Notes under the pieces: model-generated | Database searches by the model: none | Seen by the model: the letters and a program-made list of their open reading frames with translations, nothing else | Told to the model about the DNA's origin: nothing | Source of the DNA: Nyssa sinensis | Taxonomy: Eukaryota > Streptophyta > Magnoliopsida > Cornales > Nyssaceae | DNA: 64,000 bases | NCBI GenBank assembly: GCA_008638375.1 | Contig: CM018043.1 | Coordinates: forward strand, 58,595,510 to 58,659,509 | Reading direction: 5' to 3' | Shown here: positions 23,743 to 33,485 of the stretch, piece by piece | Position numbering within the stretch: the stretch's first letter is position 1 | How the letters are laid out: the number at the start of each line of letters is the position of its first letter | Position numbers and translations under genes: made by a program

Positions 23743-24770
23743 AAATATTGTTGTTAAACTAGACTATATTACTTATCTTTAGAAAAAATTTATGGAAATA
23801 AACATAAATTAACAAGCATCTTTTTTGAAATCTTTTTGAAAATATTTTTTTTGAAATATATTTGGAAGAAACTTTTTGTATCTATATTGAATTTGGTCTT
23901 GTAAATGTATTTGGCATGTGAACCTAGATGAAACATTATTTGTTAAAAATTTTATTTTAATTTGAATAATGTATATTAATAAATGATGAATATTTTCTTT
24001 TACTATTAAAATTACAATTTGAATAAGAATAACTTGATTGAGTTATATATTACGATTTGAATGAAAATGATATATAATTTATTTAAATAAGTCATTCGTG
24101 TCAAATAGGTAATTCGTATCAAACAGGTTATTCGTGTCTAAACAAGTTATTCGTGTCATGTCGGGTCATTCGATTTGACATGACCTATTTATTAAATAGG
24201 TTAGTCGAGTCGTGCCGTGCTAACCTGTTTAATAAATGACTCGTGTTCGGGTCGGAGAAATTGACACGATTAGTTAATCCGGTCGTGTTCGGGTCAACAC
24301 TATTTTTTGGATATATGTGTCCTAACACAACTTGAGCACGACCTGTGAACACGAATTTCCACCCTTATTCACACTTGTTGGTTGTGCGATTAGTTAAAAA
24401 GCTATTCTACAGTCTACAATTGCTTTGTCAACAATAGAAGCAGTGTACATGGCAGCAATAGAAGTAGTGAAGGAAACAATTTGGTTGAGAAGTTTGGTTA
24501 GTGATTTGGGCTTACAGCAGGATGTTACTGTTGTATTTTGTGATAGCCATAGTGCAATACATTTGACCAAAAATCTAATGTATCATGAGAAGACCAAACA
24601 AATAGACGTCAGATATCATTTTCTACGAGGTGTTATGTCCCAAGGTGACATTATAATCAAGAAGATTTCAACAACAGAAAAAATCTAACAGATATGATGA
24701 CTAAACCCATTCCGCTAGTTAAGTTCAAACACTCTTTGGACTTGATTGGTGTTCGCACCATTTGATTTGA
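22735..24770 (+). pseudogene. Copia reverse transcriptase end and RNase H, split by an hAT element
   Basis: Positions 22729-23114 give a YSNAFGSIMYAMICIRPNI motif (the usual VPY-x-x-AVGSLMYAM-x-x-TRPDI), then ALKWILRYL and GYVDSDYAGDQDKRRSLT-VYVFT of RNase H. After an inserted element (23115-24367) the frame resumes at LVGCAIS, ALSTIEAVYMAAIEVVKE (usual STTEAEY), then VFCDSHSAIHLTKN and HVRYHF-like KQIDVRYHFLRG, and ends near the DMMTKPIP motif. One stop (TAG) lies in 22952-22954. The interior between 20400 and 22735 is lost or replaced. Confidence 0.85.
23115..24367. mobile_element. Non-autonomous hAT-like element in Copia RNase H, 1253 bp
   Basis: It starts TAGAGCTGACAATATT and ends CCACCCTTA (complement TAAGGGTGG), resembling the common TAGGGCTGGCAAT plant hAT terminus. 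The flanks TTCACATT (23107-23114) and TTCACACT (24368-24375) agree at 7 of 8 positions. Removing it restores the Copia frame VFT(L)VGC. The interior has CGTGTCGGGTC-type subterminal words at both ends, AT-rich noncoding DNA and (CT)n at 23713-23740. Confidence 0.75.
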
Positions 24771-24851
24771 TCCTTAGGGATTTTGTGGAGAAGACAACAT
24801 AAGAAGTTTGTTTACTTGTGGATTAAGGGAATACAAGCCCAGGTGGAGATT

Positions 24852-25440
24852 TGTTATTTGTATCTTGCATTCTTGAGTCGACTCGCACCCAAACCATTTA
24901 AAACACTTTTGGAGGTCTATTAATCAGCACTTGGACTTAGAAAACCCCCTCTTATGTTTACCAATTGGTACAAGAAGTTTCAGAACATTTGGAGAAAGTC
25001 AGAAAATGACCTATCGACACACATGTGTGCCAATTGGAATTCGGGTGCTAGCAACCCCCCTCTCTGTGTATCGATTGGCACTCCAGGCCTAGTTTTACGA
25101 TTTTTACCTCTTTTTGTATTTTAGGATTTGGGCACAATGTATAATGTATTATTGTGAGAGAAGAAAAGAAAGAGAGTAGCAGGAAATGTTCTTAGACATT
25201 CGTGAGTGGGTTTTAACACCCTGTTTTATATTCTTCATCATTTGATAATGGATCTTTTGTTTTGCTTCACCCGTGGATGTAGGCTATTTGCCGAACCACG
25301 TATATTTGGTGTTCTCTTGTTCTTGTTGTGTTTGTTTTTTTTTCTTCGTTTTTATTTTCCGCTTCCGTTGCACAACACTATTAGTATTTGTGTGGTACTT
25401 AATTTTATTTTGTTCTCCACAAGTAGCATTTGTGTAAAAA
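24852..25440 (+). mobile_element. Copia 3' LTR (approximate)
   Basis: A purine tract, AGGTGGAG, at 24841-24848 precedes TGTTATTTG at 24852, the normal polypurine-tract/LTR junction for Copia. Near 25275 GTGGATGTAGGC, then GCCGAACCACGTA, is the usual U5 signature. The right end near 25440 is set by an A-run and loss of pattern. No intact 5' LTR was found upstream. Confidence 0.65.
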
Positions 25441-25679
25441 AAAAATATGCTCACATGGTCATCCACTAACTGCACATTTCGGCTATAAGCATTCTAAGTT
25501 TTTTTTAATATATATTTTTTTGTTTAAACCATTGTTCTTATTTATTAATATTTTTTACTATACATTTCACAAGGTTTTATACAGGGCTTTTCTCTTTCAA
25601 AATACATTTCATATACTTACTATATTTAATGATGTGCATGACTTCAAATTTCTAAATTCGATTGGGTAATTATACAATG
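25441..25679. other. Spacer between Copia LTR and transposase remnant
   Basis: AT-rich. The ORFs here have no recognisable domain. Confidence 0.4.
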
Positions 25680-26431
25680 TCTGGAATTCAATATATGTAT
25701 TTCATGAAATGCAACATTATTTCCAACTTTAATGATAATGACTCTAATATGATGATGGATGCCTTATTAGTGACACAAATGTATCACCAAATGACATGTG
25801 CCAATATACCAAAGCAACCCTGCTGGACATCTACCTTACCAGGTATGAGTATGTCTAAAACCTATTAACTGGCCACCTGTTAGACCCTTTTACACTTGAC
25901 ACGGCGGCATGGGCATGGGGAGGCATGCCATGCCTTGATGGCTTGACATGAGGGAAGGAATGTTAAGTCATCGGAATAACATTCAAGGGTGGAATGGGAT
26001 TCGTGAGCAGAATGGCATTCAGTGTTGGAATGTCATTCCAGAGATGGGATGTCTTGAAGGGCATGTCAAAAATATTCTAAGTATTGGGAAGGATACTTAG
26101 ACGTTTAAGAGTTGGTGCAGCCGGTGGCTTGTTCACAGTTTGGTGCATGGCTGCCTTTGGCAAGGCAGATGCACACAGGGGGAAGAATTGATGTTGCAAG
26201 TGGTTGTATCCACTCCTGTCAGGTGGACAAATTGTCATTTGACATATATAGGGGGGAGTACCTCCTCGAAGCGCCCATGGGCGAGTGGCCTATGCGGCTA
26301 AGGAAGACCAAGGCATGAGGGGGCATGGCTTGGCAACGAGGGCTAAGACGGAAGCTTGGGTTGGGTCAAGTGGTGCGTGGGTGCAAGACTGACTGCATAT
26401 GGCCGTGTCTTTGAGTGTGGGCTCGAGGCTG

Positions 26432-26708
26432 GCAGTTGCGGCGCAAGGCAGTTGTGGCGCAAGGCAGTTGCAGAGCAGTTGCGCGGGGCAGTTGCTGGGC
26501 GCAAGGTAGTTGCTGAGCAGTTGCGCAGAGCAGTTGCTGGGCGCAAGGCAGTTGCGGGGCAGTTGCGGTGCAGTTGCACAAGGCAGTTGCGCAAGGCAGT
26601 TGCGGCGCAGGGCAGTTGCGGCGCAGGGCAGTCGCGCAAGGCAGTTGCGGGGTAGTTGCTGGGCGCAGGGTAGTTGCGGGCTGACAGAGGGCGCAAGGCA
26701 ACTGCCTG
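26432..26708 (+). repeat. GCAGTTGC minisatellite
   Basis: GCAGTTGC recurs about twenty times, separated by GGGCGCAAG-, GGCGCAAG- or GGG-type spacers of varying length. The repeat word is itself nearly palindromic. Overlapping ORFs in four frames (rich in Gln/Leu/Pro/Ala or Arg/Gly/Ser) are shadows of the repeat, not genes. Confidence 0.85.
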
Positions 26709-26973
26709 CTATGCTGGCATGATCCAATGGCTCACATTGTGTGCGATAATGGATGCATGGATCCTCACAAGTGGCACGCTGATCCAAGGGCCCCTATTGT
26801 GTGTGGCAAAGTGAGGCACGGATCCTCACAGGTGGCGCGTATCCAAGGCTTCAGATAAGCCCTAGCAGTTGGGGTGCAACTGCACAGCACAGGTGGCAGC
26901 CTGTGACAAACCCTAGCAGTTGGGGGCAACTGCATGCCATGTGCATGTCACATGGAGCGGTTGAGATCTCTGC

Positions 26974-26985
26974 CTATATAAAAGG
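26974..26985 (+). promoter_or_regulatory. TATA box of the solo LTR
   Basis: CTATATAAAAGG is a strong TATA match, 340 bp before the LTR end, with an R-like segment and a poly(A)-like signal after it. Confidence 0.6.
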
Positions 26986-28379
26986 GGCAAGGTCTCTTGT
27001 ATTAGATACAGAAGTGTATAGAGAGTCATACATAGAGGTGTGGACGAATCTGTGAGGGAGAGTCTATTTTGTAGCCTTTGGGCAAGTCCTTTGTATTCAT
27101 ATGAGTTAGTAGTGAATAAAAGGTTGGGAAGAGTTTCCTGTAAATGGCTGTGTTCTCTGTGTGTGTCTCTATTTGTGTTTACAATTGAATTGTGTAGACT
27201 CAACGGTGGTGGAATCCTATTCTAGGGGTTCTGTTTCCTTTGGGGGTTGCGTGGTTGGCTGGTCAAGGCAGGGGTCTTGACGCCGCACAGGGGCAAAAAT
27301 TTGGGCGTAGAAGTTGACCCTGTGACACCACCCAACATGAATTTTTGAAATGCTACGGATGGATGCCCCAACCTCTATGGTGCTTTGAGATACATTGAGG
27401 AATGCGTTCATTGAGGACAGTGATAGAACCCACCGATATATGCCAATTGAGGAATCTCTAGTAATATTCTTACTCACTATAAGTCACAGTACTCGTCAAA
27501 GAGTTGTGGCTGAAAGATTTCAACATTCCACTAAAACAATACAAAGACACATCAAACAAGTGATGAGAGGTTTATGTAAATTAGTTGTGCAAATTATTCG
27601 GCCCAAAAATCCATATGAAACTCCACCAGAAATTTTGAACAATCTGAAATTTAATCCATACTTTTTGGTCAGTTTTCCACTTTAACCCATACATTCTCGT
27701 ATATAGTTTACTTACATTTTTTTAATCCAAATCTCCATTAATTATAACTAGGTATATAAATCCTAAAATATTTTGTTAGGATTGCATAGGTGCAATTGAT
27801 GGGACTCACATGGCAGCATGGGCACTATCATCTAGGAAAATGACATTTCGCAGCCGTAAAACAATAACAACGCAAATTGTTCTTGCGGTGTGTTTATATG
27901 ACTCTTCACTTTTGTTTACATGGATTAGGAAGAGAGTGCTACTGATTCTCGTATTTTTATAAACACATTAACTACCCCTTAAGGTTGGATTTACCATATC
28001 ACCCCTGGTAATCATTCACTAACATGATTTCTAAATATTTTTTTTAAGTGGGTGACATTTGCTATATAATTAATATCACTTTCACGTAGAAATATTACAT
28101 TGTTGGTGGTGGTTTTATGAATGTGGGTGGGTTCTTATCCTCCTACTGTGGTGAGAGATACCATATGCGAGATTTTTAAGGCAAGGCTGATGGTTACACA
28201 GGACGTAGAGAATTATGTAATCATAGGCATTCATCATTGTGAACATTGTTTAAGAGAAAATTCGGCATGGATAATTTTATTGGGTTGAAGATATTTTGCA
28301 AGTCCTTTTAGAGTAGACTTCATATGTTGCTCATTATGAGTTTTGAAGGCTGGCCATACGTGGTCTACGAGAGCTCTTT

Positions 28380-29290
28380 CAAAAATTATGATTTTGGCAT
28401 GAGTTTTGAAACGTCTTGTTCTTTTAAATTCATTTGGAAGAAAGAGAAAACCTTCATCAAGATCTTTTGGAAATTCAGTTGAAAGAGAATTAACACAATT
28501 TAAAATTTTGGTTCCCGATTCTTCTCCAATGGAGATTTGTCGTTTGGCTGGAAATGAAAATCTTCTAATGGATGGGCCAAACCTTTCCCTTTAGCCTTCC
28601 TTTGACTTATCGCATTAAAGGCTGATTGTTGGGTATTTTTGAGAATTGATATTTCAGTTTTGGAAATTTGTGCTTCTAATTGGAGACTTTTGATATCTTG
28701 TTTCATTTGATTAATTTCAGTTTGAAGATCTTGGAGAGTTAATTGTTTTTGGTTTTTTTGTAAAATTCTTCACAAACTTTTGTGATGTCAAAGGTTTCAA
28801 ATTTAGAAGTAACTTTTTGTTGATTTTGGGTAATTAAATTTTCTAGATTAGCTAGATATTCAGTCATGACTTGGGGATCTTGAATTTTCTTAGCAAAATC
28901 AAGCATTTGAGAATAATCAAATTTTCTTATCATGCAAATTTTTTGTTTATTTTTACCGGTTTGATTGTTTCGACAATTATTACAGTAGCATAATTTTATT
29001 TCATCATTCTCATTCTTTAGAATGATCTGATTCAAACGTTGTATCATCATTGATGTTATTTATTTCAGCATCTGTAACTGGATCACTTTCTTGAAATTCT
29101 TCAAATATTTTCAATACAAGTTTTTGAAAATGTTTCTGGATCATCTTCTTTTGAAAGATAGCCTTAATTCTTTTGGACCAACAATTATTTATTACTAGTG
29201 TGGCCTAATTTTCCATAATGGGTACACTTATTTTTTATGAAAGAAGAATTTCTTATATTTTCTTTTATATTTTTTTTCTCTAATTTTGGG
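28380..29290 (-). mobile_element. Degenerate zinc-knuckle gag/capsid fragment, caulimovirid-like
   Basis: On the minus strand, the piece at about 29340-29190 has a Gln-Phe-Gly segment, a Lys-rich stretch and then C-x2-Y-GK-x-GH-x3-K, a zinc knuckle whose second Cys has become Tyr. The next pieces (29050-28739, 28706-28500) have a short Cys cluster (CYCNNC), an acidic-to-coiled region and an ISKTEISILK coiled-coil-like run. This order (capsid-type segment, knuckle, Cys cluster, coiled coil) fits the capsid region of endogenous caulimovirids or a related Ty3 gag. The frames are full of stops. No protease or reverse transcriptase follows. It is an old inactive copy; the exact family is uncertain. 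Confidence 0.4.
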
Positions 29291-30027
29291 AAGTCTTTCT
29301 TTTTGTGATGAGGAAACTGCATTGGTTGGTATCCGAACTGCTGGCACCAAAATCCGGGCCGAATTGACGCTGGTCCAGGCCTGGGCGAAACGCCTTGCAG
29401 GCCCATTTGCAGCGTTTTGGCCCGTAAACAGCAAGCCAAACGGCCGGCCCCACACTCGATGCCCGCCCAACGCCGCTTTGGGCTGCCCCAACGCCTATCC
29501 AAACATGTTCAAGACTCGTTTGTAGGGTTTAGAAAGCCTCCCTCGAAGTCGAAGCTTCTCTCTAAAACCCTTCTCTCAACCTTGCTGAAGCCATCTATTC
29601 GCTCTCTAAACTCGTCTCTCCTCTCTCTACTTCCGTGTGATTTCAGCAAAGAAGCGAAGAAACCATTCTGTAGAGTGTTTTCCAAAATTTCTTATTCTTT
29701 TTTCAATTGAAGCTCGCCGCTGATAAATGTTTGCTCCAGTTAACATTATTGAATGATTTTCTCCCACCTAATAATTTACAGGTGATCGACTTGCATCGTT
29801 ACAATATTGATCACATCATTATTTCATCAAATCAAGGTCCTAATTTTGGCGTGCTTCAACGTGAAGAGGTTGTGAGACCGTTAACTTTGGGCTTCAGCAG
29901 TATGGTTTCTGGTTTTGCTGCTTTTGCACTCTCGTTTTTTTTTTTTCGTGGAATAAATTTGACTTTCCAGCGTTCTATCGTTCCTTTTCCGTAATTGGTT
30001 TCTTACTTTCTCAGTAGGGTGTAAAAA
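29291..30027 (+). other. Upstream flank and likely 5' UTR of SAS10
   Basis: Positions 29330-29480 are GC-rich. Then TAGGGTTTAGAAAGCC and CTTCTCTCTAAAACCC-type leader sequence (29522-29640) run up to the first SAS10 exon. A TTATTTACAG/GTGATC acceptor-like site lies near 29780. Frames here (29417-29710, 29707-29994) have no domain. No TATA box is assigned with confidence. Confidence 0.4.
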
Positions 30028-33000
30028 ATGGGTAAAGGGAGGAAGGGTGTAAATAGAGACAATAAAAAACCTAAAAGAAGAAGCCATGGTTACGCAGAAT
30101 GCAGTCCCAGACGACATGATGGACGACGAAATTGATGCCTGTAAAACTCTCTCTTTCTCAATTTATTTACCGTTTGGTTGGTTGCCACGAAACTTAAGGA
30201 ACTGAGAAGAAAGCAGACAATTTTTATTTTTTGTGTTATTTGTTTTTGAAGAGTGAAGAACTGTGGATATTGAAATAATAATCATTTAAAAATTTTAGTT
30301 TCTTTGATTTTCTTAGACTTTCTTAGCAGCACACATGAGTATTGAGTTCAGTTCATTGGTTTTCTACCGTTTACAATTTGAATAGGGTTAGGATAATGCA
30401 CTCCACTTAAGGGTCATTTATACTCCTGCAGTCCTCTTCATACATAATGAATTGGAGTGCACGAGGATAAAAGAGAGTGCATTTAGGCTCACCCTTTGAA
30501 TATTATGATTTCAGGGACCTTCCAAATGATGGGTTCTATATATTTTTTTTAATATATATTTTTTGTGATTGCAGTTCACAAACAGAGAGATATCATTCCA
30601 CTAGATGTAAATGGCGATGTAGGGGAATCTGATGAAGATAATGAGCAGCCCGTATTTGATTTCGAGGTTGTAACATCTTCTTGCTTCATACTTTTATTGT
30701 ACTGTGAGAGAAATTTTATACACAATTTTCTACTAGTAATGATAATTAATTTAGTTATTATAAATCATTGTGCGTTTTTTTTTTTTTTTTGGCCTTTTTC
30801 CTTTTGGTGTATGTAATGATGGTTAGAATTCAGTTTCTTCATTATATGCTTATGTCTAGGATGCTAATGATGAGGATGACTGACGACGATGATGACGATG
30901 TTGAGGATGATGCCCAACTTACTGGCCTTGCTGCAAAAAGTAAGAGTAATCATACAAATTTTTTATATCTTGTTTTTTTTTTTTTTTTTTTTCTTTTGGT
31001 TCTTCATTGAATGCTCATGAAAAAGTGAGTTGAATTGTTTTGATTGGTAGTTTCTAGTTGAAATGGTTATGTCTTATTCAAGTCTAAATGACAAGAATTG
31101 ACTCACATCATCATTGATATTGATGAGTCCATGTGCAATTGTTGTTATGCACTTCTTTCTTTTTTCTTTATGGGTTTGTTCAGGGTAATGCCTCTACAAT
31201 TTAAGAGAATGGATGATGAATCTATAACAAGCTTAGCTAAAAATCACACTCCTATCTATTCCACAAATATTTAGTGCTTTTTTTTTTCTTCTGCAATATG
31301 CGAATTTTGGAGAGAGGGAATGCTTGGTCATTGATGAAAATAATTTTCTCTTTTGTGGCAATTTGTTGAACTATCAGCATCACTTATTTTTATGAAATAC
31401 TTCAGCAAGAATTTTGCGAATAATCTTAGTGGTGTAAGGACAAGTGTGAATAAACCCTCTATATCTCTTTTACTCCAATTGATGTAGTTAGCAATGTAAA
31501 ACTAATAACAAATCCTCTTATGATTGATTGTATGCTGGGATTTGGTATGGAAAACTAGCACATTTTGGGTTTAAAGGGCAAAAAGGTTGCAGGCCTCAAG
31601 GATATATTAGGTCATGTGGATTTGTTTTGAGATGTTAGAAATTCATATTTTTGTTGCGATGTGAACAAGTGATTTATAATGACCGTGTCGATTTATTGCT
31701 GAATTTCAAGCTTATTGTATGTTTTAGTGTATCTTTTATTATGTCACAAGTGTACATTTATTCCAATATACTTCTTTTTTGGATTATAGAATTATTCATC
31801 TATATGTTAATTCAAGGAAGCAACACCCATTTTTATTGACAATGTTCTTCAACTGATGATGTTGGACTTGACTTCTCAAAAAGCATTATTTCAGCTAATT
31901 GTTGTATTGTAATTGATCTGTAGTTGCAAGGCAACAAAAATATTTACGGGCTAAGATCGGTGGGGTTGAGGATGAAATGCATGATGATGCTGAAAATGAG
32001 GAAGAAAAAAAGGCTGTATGGGGTAGAAGAAAGAACATATATTATAGTGCTGATAATGTTGATTATGAGGTAAGAATTTATATGATAAGGCAAGAAGCGT
32101 TTGTTTTCTTTCCCCCTCCTCCCATCCATGTAACATGAGAAGGAAAAAGTTATTGTTTACTAATATATACTCAACAAAGTAATATTAGTTGTAATCAAAC
32201 CGTCTTCTTAATCCAATTTACTTATAAAACAATATTTGTCATTACATTTGTTACTTAACTCTGAAATGTATCTAACTTTTTTGGATGTTTTGTTTGATAA
32301 AATCTTTAAGCTACAATCAAGTGATGAGGAGCTTCCTGCAGAGGAGGAGGCAGAAGTGCTGAGATTGCAGAAGGAAAAGGCAAAAACTTTATCGATGGAA
32401 GACTTTGGCCTTGAAGATGTTAGTCAAGATGAGAGTGATGGAGAGCCAACATTAGAGGTGGGGGCTGCACTTATTCATGTCAATGAAGAAGAATCTGAAA
32501 CTGCAAAAGATCAGTAGATGGTGCTATTATTTTAAAGAATGCTGCCGCCAATTTATTCTCTATTGCAGGAAACTTTGGCTAAAGGGAAGAGCGCATCGAA
32601 AGCTTCAGCTGACAAAGAAGCTCAAAATGACACTGGCACGGAGTATGAGGTCAAGAAAGATTTGAATGCTTTGTCGAGGGAGGAACAAATGGATGTTGTG
32701 TATAGGTGAACCTCTTTTATACTGTTGGTGCTCTTTAAATATATTATTTTATTAATAATACATAGTACTAAATATATATTTTTCCGAACTACTTGTTAAC
32801 TGTCAAGAACAGTAATGTATTAGTGGAGACATAGGTAAAATTTTGTTGAGGTAAACTTATAGAGAAGTATTGTTTTATTTACTCTTTCATTTTCAATCAA
32901 AATTGGAAGTTGGTAGCACTTTTTTTGGGTGTAAAGTGAAGTAACATATCAAAGGGAGGAAATAGAAGGAAGAAGAGTGATCCTTGAAATAAATAGATGA

Positions 33001-33438
33001 AAAATCCAAACAAAACGAATAGTTTTGGGGCATCTAAAACTAGAAGGGAATTGATGTAGGAATGTAATGCCCAACAAATCTATTATGAAGTTAAAAGCAG
33101 CACTCTCGTTGAGAAAGCTGCATATTTGCTAGACAATTAAGAAGCGTAGACATGGACACAATACATGATATGACACGGACACGCCATCATTGCATTGTTC
33201 AAAAAAGTAGGACACTGATTATTGGGGACACGTCAAATATTTTTTATATTTTATATGTCATATAAGAAAAACTTAACATTATTTTCATAAAAATTGGCGT
33301 AAGAACACACAAATCACAACAATATTATAATGATATCAAAATAAAAAAGTCGTTAAAGAAAAAATCAAGAGCTTATTCATTTAATATCAATATCCATGAT
33401 CCAAGTTCCAAAACAAAATCTAGTAAATACTACATAGA

Positions 33439-33485
<47 letters not shown>

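Larger units (their letters stand above)
25878..27327 (+). mobile_element. Solo LTR, 1450 bp, with 5-bp target duplication
   Basis: The block starts TGTTAGACCC and ends CCTGTGACA, and is flanked by CCACC at 25873-25877 and 27328-27332. It contains a TATA box (26974-26985), a GAATAAAAG poly(A)-like signal near 27112 and a GCAGTTGC minisatellite (26432-26708). No gag or pol lies nearby, which fits LTR-LTR recombination. The insertion splits the Harbinger transposase frame in the middle of a THP-like segment. Superfamily is not assigned. The plus strand is chosen from the TATA-to-poly(A) order. Confidence 0.8.
25680..28300 (+). pseudogene. PIF/Harbinger transposase (HARBI1-like), split by a solo LTR
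   Basis: The N-terminal piece ends near 25877 after a CWTSTLPGM segment (usual R-TS-x-LTG). After the LTR, from 27333, the frames give EMLRMDAPT-like, LRNAFIEDS, EESLVIFLLTISHSTRQRVV, AERFQHSTKTIQRH and PPEI-x-NN. An intron (27668-27779) follows, and 27780 opens DCIGAIDGTHMAAW with the first catalytic Asp of the DDE triad, then ITTQIVLAVC. At 28090-28220 a translation near YYIVGGGFMNVGGF and RYHMRDF-like words recalls the second DDE region. Several stops and frame breaks make it inactive. No terminal inverted repeats were identified. Confidence 0.8.

Noticed and set aside
26290..26787. Several long overlapping ORFs on both strands (up to 165 aa) rich in Ala, Leu, Pro, Gln and Arg
   Set aside because: They are frame shadows of the GCAGTTGC minisatellite inside the solo LTR; no start context, domain or conservation signal.
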